NCBI GenBank assembly: GCA_035771165.1
Contig: JAWNZC010000420.1
Coordinates: 124,001-188,000 of the forward strand
Reading direction: 5' to 3'
Length of the DNA stretch: 64,000 bases
DNA from: Paragorgia papillata
Taxonomy: Eukaryota > Cnidaria > Anthozoa > Scleralcyonacea > Coralliidae
Position 1 is the stretch's first letter, and every line of letters begins with the position of its first letter. Of this stretch, positions 1-12,354 are shown piece after piece. The notes under the pieces were generated by a model, which saw nothing but the letters and a program-made list of their open reading frames with translations, did no database searches and was not told the origin of the DNA. A program made the position numbers and the translations under genes.

Positions 1-3000
1 GGACATGGTCTTCTCATGGACAATTCACCTTTCTAAGACTGGTTGCTCAGCTGTGGAGAATAGAAGTCTGAAATTAATAAAAGTCTCGCTGCAAAAGCCA
101 ATCTCATTAATTGCACACCTAATGCACGCCTAGCTTGTGTGCAGCTCACAACCACCTCCCCCCCCCACCCAAAACCCATTAACCCTAGAGATAATTCATA
201 AAACCTAGGAGATGACATGGTCTTCTCAGGTGACAAGTCACCTTTCCTAAGACTTTGCTCAGCTGTGGAGAAAAGAGTCTGAAATTATAAAGTCTCAGCT
301 GGCAAATGCCAGTCTCATTAAATGCACACCTAATGCACGCCTAGCTTTGTGTGCAGCTCACAACCACCCCACCCCCCACCCACACCATACCCTAGAGATA
401 ATTTCAGAAAACCTAGGAGATGACATGGTCTTCTCATGGACCAATTCACCTTTCTAAGACTTTGCTCAGCTGTGGAGAATAGAGTCTGAAATTATAAAGT
501 CCCTCGGCTGCAAATGCCAGCTCATTAATGCACACCTAATGCACGCCTAGCTTGTGTGCAGCTCACCAACCACGCCCCGCCCCACCCACGCCATACCCTA
601 GAGAAAAATCATAAAACCTAGGAGATGACATGGTCTTCTCATGGACAATTCACCTTCCTAAGACTTTGCACAGCTGTGGAGAAATAGAGTCTGAAATTAT
701 AAAATCTCCGCTGCAAATGCCAGCTCCATAAATGCACACCTAATGCACGCCTAGCTTGTGTGCAGTTCACGACCACCCCCACCCCCCCACCCACCCATAC
801 CCCTAGAGAAATAATTCATAAAAACCTAGGAAGATGACATGGTCTTCTCATGGACAATTCACTCATTTCTAAGACTATGACACAGCTGTGGAGAATAGAG
901 TCTGAAATTATAAAGTCTCGCTTGCAAATGCCAGCTCATTAATGCACACCTAAAGCACGCCTAGCTTGTGTGCAGCTCACCAAACCACCTCACGCAACCC
1001 CCCCCACCCACCCATCCACCCTAGAGATAATTCATAAAACCTAGGAGATGACATGGTCTTCTCATGGAACAATTCACCTTTCTAAGACTTTGCTCAGCTG
1101 TGGAGAATAGAGTCCGTGAAATTATAAAGTCTCGCTGCAAATGCCAGCTCAATTAATGCACACCTAATGCACGCCTAGCTTGTGTGCAGCTCACAACCAC
1201 CTCCCCCCCCCCACCCACCCATACCCTAGAGATAATTCATAAAACCAAGGAGATGACATGGTCATCTCATGGAAAATTCACCTTGTTTTTTTATTATTTT
1301 TTCCCCTAAGACTCTTGCTCAGGCTGTGGAGAATTAGAGTCTGAAAATAATAAAGGTCTCGCTGCAAATGCCAGCTCATTAATGCACACCGCTAATGCAA
1401 CGCCTAGCTTGTGTGCAGCTCACAACCACCCCCCCCCCCCCACCCACCCATCGGACCCTAGAAGATAATTCATAAACCTAGGAGTATGACATGGTCTATC
1501 TCATGGACAATGTCACCTTTCTAAGACTTTGCTCAGGGCTGTGGCGAAATCAGAGTCTGAAAATTATAAAGTCTCGCTGCAAAATGCCAGCTCATTAACT
1601 GCACACCTAATTGCAACCGCCTAGCTTGTGTGCAGCTTCACAACCACCCCCCCCCCCCACCCACCCATACCCTAGAGATAATTCATAAAACCTAGGAGAT
1701 GACATGGGTCTTCCTCATGGACAATTCACCTTTCTAAGACATTTGCTCAGGCTGTGGGAGAATAGAGTCTGAAATTATAAAGTCTCGCTGCAAATGCCAG
1801 CTCATTAATGCACACCTAAATGCATACAGGCCTAGACTTGTGTGCAGCTCCACAACCACCACCCCCCCCCCACCCACCCATTACCCTAGAGATAATTCAT
1901 AATACCTAGGTGATGACATGGTCTTCTCATGGACAATTCACCTTTCTAAGACTTTGACTCAGCTGTGGAGGAATAGAGTCTTGAAATTATAAAGTCTCGC
2001 TGCAAATGCCAGCTCATAAATGCACACCTAATGCACGCCTAGCTTGTGTGCAGCTCACAACCACCCCCCCCCCCCCACCCACCCATACCCTAGAGATAAT
2101 TCATAAAACCTAGGAGATGACATGGTCTTCTCATGGACAATTCACCTTTCTAAGACTTTGCTCAAGCTGTGGAGAATAGAGTCTGAAATTATAAAGTCTC
2201 GCTGCAAATGCCAGCTCATTAATGCACACCTAATGCAACGCCTAGCTTATGTGCAGCTCACAACCACACCCCCCCCCCCCCACCCACCCATAAACCCTAG
2301 AGATAATTCATAAAACCTAGGAGATGACATGGTCTTCTCATGGACAATTCACCTTTCTAAGACTTTGCTCAGCTGTGGAGAATAGAGTCTGAAATTATAA
2401 AGTCTCGCTGCAAATGCCAGCTCATTAATGCACACCTAATGCACGCCTAGCTTGTGTGCAGCTCACAACCCCCCCCCCCCCCCCCACCCACCCATACCCT
2501 AGAGATAATTCATTAAACCTAGGAGATGACATGGTCTTCTCATGGACAATTCACCTTTCTAAGACTTTGCTCAGCTGTGGAGAATAGAGTCCTGAAATTA
2601 TAAAGTCTCGCTGCAAATGCCAGCTCATTAATGCACACCTAATGCACGCCTAGCTTGTGTGCAGCTCACAACCACCCCCCCCCCCCACCCACCCATACCC
2701 TAGAGATAATTCATAAAACCTAGGAAGATGACATGGTCTTCTCATGGACAATTCACCTTTCTAAGACTTTGCTCAGCTGTGGAGAATAGAGTCTGAAATT
2801 ATAAAGCCTCGCTGCAAATGCCAGCTCATTAATGCACACCTAATGCACGCCTAGCTTGTGTGCAGGCTCACAACCACCCCCCCCCCACCCACCCATACCC
2901 TAGAGATAATTCATAAAACCTAGGAGATGACATGGTCTTCTCAATGGACAATTCACCTTTCTAAGACTTTGCTCAGCCTGTGGAGAATAGAGTCTGAAAT

Positions 3001-6000
3001 TATAAAGTCCTCGCTGCAAATGCCACCTCATTAATGCACACCTAATGCAACGCCTAGCTTGTGTGCAGCTCACAACCACCCCCCCCCCCCACCCACCCAT
3101 ACCCTAGAGATAATTCATAAAACCTAGGAGATGACTATGGTCTTCTCATGGACAATTCACCTTTCTAAGACTTTGCTCAGCTGTGGAGAATAGAGTCTGA
3201 AATTATAAAGCCTCGCTGCAAATGCCAGCTCATTAATGCACACCTAATGCACGCCTAGCTTGTGTGCAGCTCACAACCACCCCCCCCCCCACCCACCCAT
3301 ACCCTAGAGATAATTCATAAAACCTAGGAGATGACATGGTCTTCTCATGGACAATTCACCTTTCTAAGACTTTGCTCAGCTGTGGAGAAATAGAGTCTGA
3401 AATTATAAAGTCTCGCTGCAAATGCCAGCTCATTAATGCACACCTAATGCACGCCTAGCTTGTGTGGCAGCTCACAACCACCCCCCCCCCCCCCCACCCA
3501 CCCATACCCTAGAGATAATTCATAAAACCTAGGAGATGACATGGTCTTCTCATAGGACAATTCACCTTTCTAAGACTTTGCTCAGCTGTGGAGTAATAGA
3601 GTCTGAAATTATAAAGTCTCGCTGCAAATGCCAGCTCATTAATGCACACCTAATGCACGCCTAGCTTGTGTGCAGCTCACAACCACCCCACCCCACCCCC
3701 CCCCCCCCACCCACCCATACCCTAGAGAATAATTCATAAAACCTAGGAGATGACATGGTCTTCTTCATGGACAATTCACCTTTCTAAGACTTTGCTCAGC
3801 TGTGGAGAATAGAGTCTGAAATTATAAAGTCTCGCTGCAAATGCCAGCTCATTAATGCACACCTAATGCACGCCTAGCTTGTGTGCAGCTCACAACCACC
3901 CCCCCCCCCACCCACCCATACCCTAGAGATAATTCATAAAACCTAGGAGATGACATGGTCTTCTCATGGACAATTCACCTTTCTAAGACTTTGCTCAGCT
4001 GTGGAGAATAGAGTCTGAAATTATAAAGTCTCGCTGCAAATGCCAGCTCATTAATGCACACCTAATGGCACGCCTAGCTTGTGTGCAGCTCACAACCAAC
4101 CCCCCCCCCCCACCCACCCATACCCTAGAGATAATTCATAAAAACCTAGCAGATGACATGGTCTTCTCATGGACAATTCACCTTTCTAAGACATTTGCTC
4201 AGCTGTGGGAGAATAGAGTCTGAAATTATTAAAGTCTCGCTGCAAATGCCAGCTCAATTAATGCACACCTAATGCACGCCCTAGCTTGTGTGCAGCTCAC
4301 AAACCACCCCCCCCCCACCCACCCATACCCTAGAGATAATTCATAAAAACCTAGGAGATGACATGGTCTTCTCATGGACAATTCACCTTTCTAAGACTTT
4401 GCTCAGACTGTGGAGAATAGAGTCTGAAATTATAAAGTCTCGCTGCAAATGCCAGCTCATTAATGCACACCTAATTGCACGCCTAGCTTGTGTGCAGCTC
4501 ACAACCACCCCCCCCCCACCCACCCATACCCTAGAGATAATTCATAAAACCTAGGAGAAATCACATGGTTCTTCTCATGGACAATTCACCTTTCTAAGAC
4601 TTTGCTCAGCTGTGGAGAATAGAGTCTGAAATTATAAAGTCTCGCTGCAAATGCCAGCTCATTAATGCACACCTAATGCACGCCTAGCTTGTGTGTCAGC
4701 TCACAACCACCCCCCCCCCCCACCCACCCATACCCTAGAGATAATTCATAAAACCTAGGAGATGACATGGTCTTCTCATGGACAATTCACCTTTCTAAGA
4801 CTTTGCTCAGCTGTGGAGAATAGAGTCTGAAATTATAAAGTCTCGCTGCAAATGCCAGCTCATTAATGCACACCTAATGCACGCCTAGCTTGTGTGCAGC
4901 TCACAACCACCCACCCCCCCACCCACCCATACCCTAGAGATAATTCATAAAACCTAGGAGATGACATGGTCTTCTCATGGACAATTCACCTTTCTAAGAC
5001 TTTGCTCAGCTGTGGAGAATAGAGTCTGAAATTATAAAGTCTCGCTGCAAATGCCAGCTCATTAATGCACACCTAATGCAACCGCCTAGCTTGTGTGCAG
5101 CTCACAACCACCCCCCCCACCCACCCATACCCTAGAGATAATTCATAAAACCTAGGCATGACATGTCTTCTCATTGGACAATTCACCTTTCTAAGACTTT
5201 GCTCAGCTGTGGAGAATAGAGTCTGAAATTATTAAGTCTCGCTGCAAAAGCCAGCTCATTAATGCACACCTAATGCACGCCTAGCTTGTGTGCAGCTCAC
5301 AACCCACCCCCCCCCCCCCCACCCCAACCCTAGATAATTCATAAAACCTAGGAGATGACATGGTCTTCTCATGGACAATTCACCTTTCTAAGACTTTGCT
5401 CAGCTGTGGAGAATAGAGTCTGAAATTATAAAGTCTCGCATGCAAATGCCAGCTCAATTAATGCACACCTAATGCACGCCTAGCTTGTGTGCAGCTCACA
5501 ACCACCCCCCCCCACCCACCCATACCCTAGAGATAATTCATAAAACCTAGGAGATGACATGGTCTTCTCATGGACAATTCACCTTTCTAAGGACTTTGCT
5601 CAGCTGTGGAGAATAGAGTCTGAAATTATAAAGTCTCGCTGCAAATGCCAGCTCACTAATGCACACCTAATGCACGCCTAGCTTGTGTGCAGCTCAACAA
5701 CCACCCCCCCCCCCCCCACCCACCCATACCCTAGAGATAATTCATAAAACCTAGGAGATGACATGGTCTTCTCATGGACAATTCACCTTTCTAAGACTTT
5801 TGCTCAGCTGTGGAGAATAGGAGTCTGAAATTATAAAGTCTCGCTGCAAATGCCAGCTCATTAATGCACACCTAATGCTCGCCTAGCTTGTGTGCAGCTC
5901 ACAACCACCCCCCCCCCCCACCCACCCATACCCTAGAGATAATTCATAAAACCTAGGAGATGACATGGTCTTCTCATGGACAATTCACCTTTCTAAGACT

Positions 6001-6290
6001 TTGCTCAGCTGTGGAGAATAGAGTCTGAAATTATAAAGTCTCGCTGCAAATGCCAGCTCATTAATGCACACCTAATGCACGCCTAGCTTGTGTGCAGCTC
6101 ACAACCACCCCCCCCCCCACCCACCCATACCCTAGAGATAATTCATAAAACCTAGGAGATGACATGGTCTTCTCATGGACAATTCACCTTTCTAAGACTT
6201 TGCTCAGCTGTGGAGAATAGAGTCTGAAATTATAAAGTCTCGCTGCAAATGCCAGCTCATTAATGCCTAGCTTGTGTGCAGCTCACCCCC
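1..6290. repeat. Satellite array, ~200-bp monomer, ~31 copies
   Basis: Head-to-tail copies begin with GACATGGTCTTCTCATGG; for example two successive starts are at 5962 and 6161, giving a 199-bp period. Each copy holds the same blocks in order: the GACATGG block, a CAGCTGTGGAGAATAGAGTC block, a TTAATGCACACCTAATGCACG block, a C-run of variable length followed by CCCACCCACCCATACC, and a CCTAGGAG junction. Copies from about 2300 on are nearly identical. Copies before about 2000 carry many scattered single-base insertions and C-run length changes. The last copy (from 6161) is truncated and decays into AC-rich sequence. The array also produces meaningless short reading frames. A role such as pericentromeric heterochromatin is possible but not shown. 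Confidence 0.97.
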
Positions 6291-6352
6291 ACCCACCCAC
6301 ACACACCCACACATACATACCCCTCCCCCCCCACACGCACACAACACACACT
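6291..6352. repeat. AC-rich simple repeat closing the satellite
   Basis: The truncated last satellite copy grades into CACACACCCACACATACATACCC and C-run sequence. It looks like slippage expansion of the C-rich end of the monomer. Confidence 0.7.
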
Positions 6353-6384
6353 AGTCTGTATTATAATGTAAATGTGACGTCTCA

Positions 6385-6546
6385 CCATTTTTTCGGACAC
6401 TGACACACGCACCATGAACGAAGGATCTTAATCGATTTGAAAACTTTCTCCAAGTACCAAGAAGGTGCGAAGGGATGAAGCTCTACAGGAATTGCTAGTC
6501 AGAGTACAGAAGTTCTACGTTTCGTTGTTTGGGTCCAAAAACGGTA
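6385..6546 (+). pseudogene. Coding-module fragment, copy 1 (micro-inverted)
   Basis: This stretch matches 7822-7999: both contain TTTTTCGGACACTTGAC-like sequence, CACCATGAACGAAGGATC, a shared end reading GATGAAGCTCTACAGGAA, and CTACGTTTCGTTGTTTGGG up to AAAAACGGT. The end translates as a helix-like peptide (EALQELLVRVQKFYVSLFG). Between GGATC and AAGAAG, roughly 6427-6459, this copy carries the reverse complement of the corresponding bases of the other copy, and about 17 bp downstream are missing. Similarity stops right after AAAAACGGT in both copies. In copy 2 the next bases (GTGCGT) could be a splice donor. The family is not recognised. It may be the 5' exon of the mobile gene whose other pieces lie at 8.6-13.9 kb, which is inference. 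Confidence 0.6.
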
Positions 6547-6559
6547 CAGATGCTTTCTA

Positions 6560-6575
6560 ATAATATAATAAATAA

Positions 6576-6628
<53 letters not shown>

Positions 6629-6646
6629 GATTATTATTATTATTAA
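6560..6646. repeat. (TTA)n microsatellite
   Basis: About 25 near-perfect TTA/ATT units. Confidence 0.97.
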
Positions 6647-6867
6647 AAACAAACTAATCACCTCCTATTATGTCAAATTTTCAAATTATTTGAACGCATT
6701 TGAAACCATGAAACCATGTGTATACAAATTGCCTTTAGTATTTTACTCTGGTATTTATATAAGTATTTTATATCTAAGTATTTCCCCACACAATTATCCA
6801 TCAAAGCATAATATAGTTTTGAGATATTGTGCGCGTGGAACTTTCGTGTACTAGACCACACCCCTTG

Positions 6868-6924
6868 CTGTGATTGGTCTTTCTATTACTCTGCTCAGAT
6901 ATGTAATAGAAAGACCAATGAGCG
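6868..6924. repeat. Short hairpin / MITE core
   Basis: ATTGGTCTTTCTATTAC and its exact reverse complement flank a 17-bp loop. This could be a relic of a palindromic MITE or simply a stem-loop. No flanking target duplication was identified. Confidence 0.6.
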
Positions 6925-7048
6925 CTCAGCACTTCGTGGGTCACACGCCGATCCGAGAGTATTATATTTACATGCAAATATTCTATTTTTATTAGGAATT
7001 CCTATGACAAAATATAACACATTTGTTTCTTCAAATGTCATTCGTTAA

Positions 7049-7740
7049 TACGTAATCACACTGAGGTCGCTCAAAGATGAGTAAAATGAAGCCCCGTTAC
7101 TTTAAAAGTTAAACTAAAATCACAATGGAAAACATGCGGTCGGGTTCATACGGCGGTAATTTTTATTATAAAAATAATAAAATATAGACACTCGAGGGGG
7201 AAAGCAACACGCACAGAAACGAATTAGCACGAATTAGCATATTACTTACTTCCATATTTTGCTTTTCAAGCTTCCTTAGTAAGAATTGCCGTCACAGATT
7301 AGGCCAACAAACGATTCTCGATCGAATATACGGCCGCGTGTTGATATTAAGACTGATGTCACGTGGTACAATGATAGAATAAATTATAATTTCTTAATAT
7401 TAAATCATTTTTTATATTTTATTTTAAAATATAAACCTCCCGCCTCTTCGACATTTTCAAAAATGTTTTGTTTTTTTATGGCCTAACAAGGTATCTATTT
7501 AATTAAGTAAATTTTGATTTAAATTTACGCTAATATTTTTAGGTATTGCGTGCATGTATCGCATAGTTTTATTACTTTCACTCTTGTAAATTATTTTAAC
7601 ACTATCCATTCAGTTATTTTACATTTGTTTATGCGAGTATATTTTTAAGAAATTAACTATTACAAGTTTTTTAAAATAGCAACTGTTGAGATCATAAACT
7701 GATAAAAATAGCGCGCGTCATATCTCTATTTGCCAATAGT
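7049..7740. other. No gene recognised
   Basis: AT-rich sequence with only short spurious frames. I see no repeat, RNA gene or domain. Confidence 0.5.
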
Positions 7741-7760
7741 CCAAACTCGGCGAATGACTC

Positions 7761-7999
7761 ATGGGTCGCCGGTGGCAGCCGAATCAGAAGAGAGTGTCAC
7801 ATGCAAAAGGCGCGTCCTCACCACTTTTTCGGACACTTGACGCACGCACCATGAACGAAGGATCTAGGTACTTGGAGAACGTTTTTAAGTCGATTAAGAA
7901 GAACGCACGTACATTGGAAGGCCAGGATGAAGCTCTACAGGAAAATTCCTAGTCAGAGTACAGAAGTTCTACGTTTCGTTGTTTGGGTCCAAAAACGGT
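7761..7999 (+). pseudogene. Coding-module fragment, copy 2
   Basis: A 63-codon frame from 7761 ends in a premature stop (GAA AAT TCC TAG). In copy 1 (6385-6546) the same place reads through into LLVRVQKFYVSLFG, so a small indel near 7944 has broken this copy. The peptide from the internal Met (NEGSRYLENVFKSIKKNARTL) is Lys-rich and predicted helical. A GT-containing sequence, GGTGCGTATT, follows the homology end and may be an exon boundary. The base composition is more GC-rich than the flanks, as in the coding remnants at 8.6-9.4 and 12.2-13.9 kb, which suggests one degraded multi-exon gene or element. No known domain is recognised. Confidence 0.5.
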
Positions 8000-8417
8000 G
8001 CGTATTCAGCTAAACGTCCCTTATTTGTGTTTAAATTAGGTATTATAATTACAATATTAGAAATTCGCTCGCGGAGACATAAAAGTGCTGCATGGTTACG
8101 CATCTTCGCGCAACAATGGGTTACACAATTTATATGCTTATTCTAGTTTTACTTGATCAATGTTTTTACGTTACGATTTGTCTGATTCTCAAAGTGGAAA
8201 CCCTTCTGCGTTTTACCTGAATTGGGAAATTGGCAGTAGTAGCAACACGAGTGCCGAAGGGGCGAGACATATTATAGGGGGGCCCTGAAATGCTAGTTAT
8301 ATGAATGATAGTTATTATTATTAAAGAAATTATATCAAAATATTATGTTATAATATAAATTTTTAGCAGATCCAAATTGGGAAATTCCAACCTAGAGGTG
8401 ATTGGGAAAACCGCGTT

Positions 8418-8478
8418 TTAACGCGTTAACTAGGTGACACGTTTAACTAGGTGACACGTTTAACGTTTAACTAGGTGA
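8418..8478. repeat. Short tandem repeat, 3 units
   Basis: The motif GTTTAACTAGGTGACAC occurs three times in succession with small spacers, in front of the Lys/Pro-rich coding remnant. A regulatory role is not shown. Confidence 0.75.
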
Positions 8479-8600
8479 CGACCCCGGAAACACTAGTTTA
8501 TGAAACCCCAGTATGCTTTTGAGCCTGTTTAAAAAGTGCGCAGAAATTCAAGCATTCCTTCTCGGTTTTCGCAATTTAAGGCTTTTTTGGCAAGAAAGAC

Positions 8601-9411
8601 ATGGAGAAACATCTTTCTAGCGCACCACAACTACAAGAGGACGAAACGCATGGGCGGCGAAAAGATTCGGCGTCTACCAGCACGCAACCTTCGACGAGCA
8701 AAGGCGGGGGTAAAGGTCGTCCGGGCTGTACTAGAAAAACCAAAGTAACTAAGCGACAGCAAAGGAATCGATTACTCGACGACTTCAGTTCAAGAAAGCG
8801 AAAGGCAGGCGGACCAACACTGAAGCCTCCATCGCCAGCGAAAAAAATTGCCCCCCGTTTCTGATCAGCAGAAAAAAGCGCCGCCACAAACTGAAAACAG
8901 GAAAGATCCACCCCGTAAAAGATCCACCCTGTCAAAAGCCCGAAACGAGAAAACCCCTGCAGCTGCAAACTTGTCGACCACCTAATCAAAAGAGGGTAAA
9001 CGATGATCCAGGGACATGTGCAACGCAGTGAAAGACGCGCCACCTAGCGGAGAAGAGTTGGAACTGTTTTGGGGCCACAATGGATTCCTGGCAGAGGTTG
9101 GACGATCGTCTCGTCGGATCATTAACCTACGTTTGGAAAGACTGCGATGGACGTTTGTGGAAAAGAACGAACAACTGGCTTTCCTGGAAACAAGTGCTGA
9201 AACTCAAGGCAACATCTAACGGCGTCGCGAAACTGCATCGAACATTTCATTGGATCTATGGTGAAACAAGTTGTGAAACGGAATGCGGACGTAAACCTTC
9301 AAGCGACGCTTGAGCGAATAGAAGAAGCTGTAGAAAAACACAAGTACCTTGAATATATCGGTATGCTTGGAAAGTGTGAATGTGCCAAATGCCTCGACGT
9401 CCCTCCAATTT
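8601..9411 (+). pseudogene. Lys/Pro-rich, coiled-coil protein remnant with frameshifts
   Basis: The frame starting at 8601 gives an 87-aa piece with a low-complexity Ser/Thr/Gly linker and basic clusters that look like nuclear localisation signals (TKVTKRQQRNR; SSRKRKAGG). After a frame change near 8860 the Lys/Pro/Ala-rich reading continues. A third segment from 9016 is helical (EELELFWGHNG ... RLERLRWTFVEKNEQLAFL). Near 9270 the frame shifts again into a Glu/Lys-rich helix ending in a CECAKCLDVPPI tail and a stop at about 9411. Continuous biased coding character across at least three frames points to one gene broken by indels, or by assembly errors. The family is not recognised. It may be the N-terminal or nuclear part of the SNase/SET gene downstream, which is inference from shared composition and orientation. 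Confidence 0.5.
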
Positions 9412-9492
9412 GACCGAATATATAAGAGGTAATTGCAAGGATTATAAAACTTTTTTTTTTATTGTTAAAATAGTTAGCATTTTGTAACTAAT

Positions 9493-9780
9493 GGAAACAC
9501 CTTTCTATAAAATGGCCGTTTTATTAAATGGTTGTTTGTTTTGATGGGGTTTTTTACTCTTCTTTTTCGTTGATTCGTAAGTTTTACAAGATCAGATAAA
9601 ACTACATCTAAAATTTTAAACCGATGCAATCAGAATGAAATAAAATACGCCGTACACTAATAATAGTGGTCGAACAATTCCGGGAAAATAAACCAAGATC
9701 TAATCAACCACAAACATCTCAAAAGACGATACTTTTTATTGTTTCATCTGAATTCCCCATTTTGTAGAAAGGTGTTTCTA
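9493..9780. mobile_element. MITE with ~21-bp terminal inverted repeats
   Basis: AAACACCTTTCTATAAAATGG at 9495 is mirrored, with one mismatch, by the sequence at 9757-9777. The 288-bp interior is AT-rich and non-coding. This is a non-autonomous DNA transposon of unassigned superfamily. Confidence 0.7.
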
Positions 9781-9889
9781 TAATTTGATATTGTCCAAGC
9801 GCTTATCTCTGAGAGATACGCGTTTTGGAAAATAACATTTGCATACACAAAACAAGCTGTTTTCCGTTCACGTGCCCTCGTAGTGTTCC

Positions 9890-11580
9890 TAAATATATTG
9901 TTGCAGTTATTTTCCTCAAGCTGACCAATTCATTTGACAAGATTTGTTGACAACTGAATTTGATTGGTGTTTGGCAAATAATCTTGTTTTTTATTGGTTG
10001 TTCAAAACCAGAGACCAATCAAATTCAAAACAGGAAGTTTGCAACATGTTTCATCAAATTAAATGGTCGGGCTAAGGAACTCAATTGCAAGAAGATTTTA
10101 GGAACCACTTTCCATTGCCACGGCTGTAATTGCGTCAGTCAAATTATTTGAAAATAATCTTATTTGAAAGGAATCGGTAATTGTCCGAAAAGTTAAAATA
10201 TTTTTGCAGCCTCGATTCCGTGTAACCGAACAACTAGATACGCATGCAGAAACTGTCAGGCTCTATCAGACAAGATATCAGTTTTGTTGAGATAAATGTA
10301 GCAACTCCTCATGGCAACAGAACGTACCAAGACTGGTAATTCAGCTGTGTCTGATGTCATTAATTGTCTGACTGGCAGAGTTATTACAATATTTAATTTC
10401 TTCCTACAGTCTGCAACAGTTGTGTTGAGAACATACTCGTTACTGGACAGTATTTTCTCAACAGAGCTTTTGCAGTCTGCAGAGAGATATACAATATTGC
10501 AATAACTCAGACAGAATGTTTAGTAAGATGTTGTTCAAAGTAGACACAGCTGAAATATTAGCACTGATACACCCAGCTGGCTGTCATCAGAACTTGCTTC
10601 ATTTTCGGAACAAAACTCATATCATATCTAATAGTCTGTGGGTTTTTGCGTGGGTAGCACGAAACTTTCTCAAAGTATCCTATAACGAACGTGCCTTCGT
10701 TCCCAATAATTTTGCGTCAGTCAAATAAAATATTGTTGCAATTATTTTCCTCAAGCTGACCAATTCATTTGACAAGATTTGTCGACAACTGAATTTGATT
10801 GGTGTTTGGCAAATAATCTTGTTTTTTATTGGTTGTTCAAAAACCAGAGACCAATCAAATTCAAAACAGGAAGTTAGCAACATGTTAGTTCATCAAATGA
10901 AATGGTCAGGCTAAGGAACTCAATTGCAAGAAGATTTTAGGAACCACTTCCATTGCCACGACTGTAATTGCGTCAGTCAAATTATTTGAAAATAATCTTA
11001 TTTGAAAAGGAATCGGTAATTGTCCGAAAAGTTAAAATATTTTTGCAGCCTCGATTCCGTGTAACCAAACAACTATATACGCATGCAGAAACTGTCAGGC
11101 TCTATCAGACAAGATATCAGTTTTGTTGAGATAAATGTAGCAACTCCTCATGGCAACAGAACGTACCAAGACTGTGTCTGATGTCATTAATTTTCTGACT
11201 GGCAGAGTTATTACAATATTTAATTTCTTCCTACAGTCTGCAACAGTTGTGTTGAGAACATACTCGTTACTGGACAGTATTTTCTCAACAGAGCTTTTGC
11301 AGTCTGCAGAGAGATATACAATATTGCAATAACTCAGACAGAATGTTTAGCAAGATGTTGTTCAAAGTAACGCAATTTAACATCAGTGCTGCAGCCAGCC
11401 ATGTCATCAGACACAGCTGAAATATTAGCACTGATACACCCAGCTGGCTGTCATCAGAACTTGCTTCATTTTTCAGAACAAAACTCATATCATATCTAAT
11501 AGTTTGTGGGTTTTTGCGTGGGTAGTACAAAACTTTCTCAAAGTATCCTATAACGAACGTGCCTTCGTTCCAATAATTTT
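9890..11580. repeat. Tandem duplication, 835-bp period
   Basis: Copy 1 (9890-10726) and copy 2 (10727-about 11580) are near-identical and directly repeated. Copy 2 has about 42 extra bp near 11370-11410 and lacks about 12 bp present near 10330 in copy 1. Each copy contains CCAATCA/TGATTGG-rich sequence that can fold. No convincing protein is encoded; matching short frames in both copies merely reflect the duplication. Confidence 0.9.
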
Positions 11581-12200
11581 CTGCGTAAACTGTTTCATGC
11601 TGCCAACTGGGTACAGTATGTTGTTGCCAAGCAGACCGCTTGCAAAATCGCAATTGTTGCGTTGTCGTTTCGATCAGGAGACAACAAGCAGACTCCCTGG
11701 CAACAGCATACTTTCCTTGTTGCCACTGTTATTATTTAACGTCATGCAAAACCTGCAGGACATTTCGATCTATTTTGATAGATAAAATCAGAATTGTACA
11801 CACATTGTTTTCACGGCAGTAGCACTTTAATTTCTGCGAGGTAAACAGTAACTTCGGAAGTTTCAAATTCTATGCGTCAAGTACACAGGGAGTGAATATT
11901 AAGTTGATGCGATCATTTGAAAGAAATCTTGAATATAATTTACGTGTGCAATGAGAACATTTTGCAACTCTTTCACACCTCGCCTCGTTCTGGAGATATT
12001 ACGATTTGTTTGACATGCAATCACACCACATTGCACAAGGACTTATCTGAAAACCTACGTATCTTTACCGTTATTTCACAAAAAAATGTTAAGCAAACTT
12101 TCTTATATCGAGAATGTGGTGAGATATAAAAGACTTGTAAAGTATCAGTTTTTTACTTTCAAGACATCTTTCAAATACAACCAACATAATTTTCACTCCA
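11581..12200. other. No gene recognised
   Basis: Moderately AT-rich sequence between the tandem duplication and the SNase/SET remnant. Only short chance frames are present. Confidence 0.4.
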
Positions 12201-12354
12201 CATGCACTTTCAGCTACCACGATTGCCTTGAAGCAGGTGAAGAATGGACGGAGGAGGTCACACCGAAGTTCGCGGACCGACCAGCTCACTGTGACCATTC
12301 AGAACTAAATGCACACTGTATAAGGTCCAGGTATACCGGTTTTAGCGCGTCTGC

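Noticed and set aside
2122..4554. Short reading frames across the satellite
   Set aside because: They repeat with the monomer, shift with the C-run length and have no protein-like composition.
1..6290. Telomere or rDNA
   Set aside because: No TTAGGG-type repeat or rRNA sequence; the unit is a ~200-bp satellite.
8576..9043. 155-codon minus-strand frame
   Set aside because: It is antisense to the Lys/Pro-rich coding remnant on the plus strand and has no family resemblance; a shadow.
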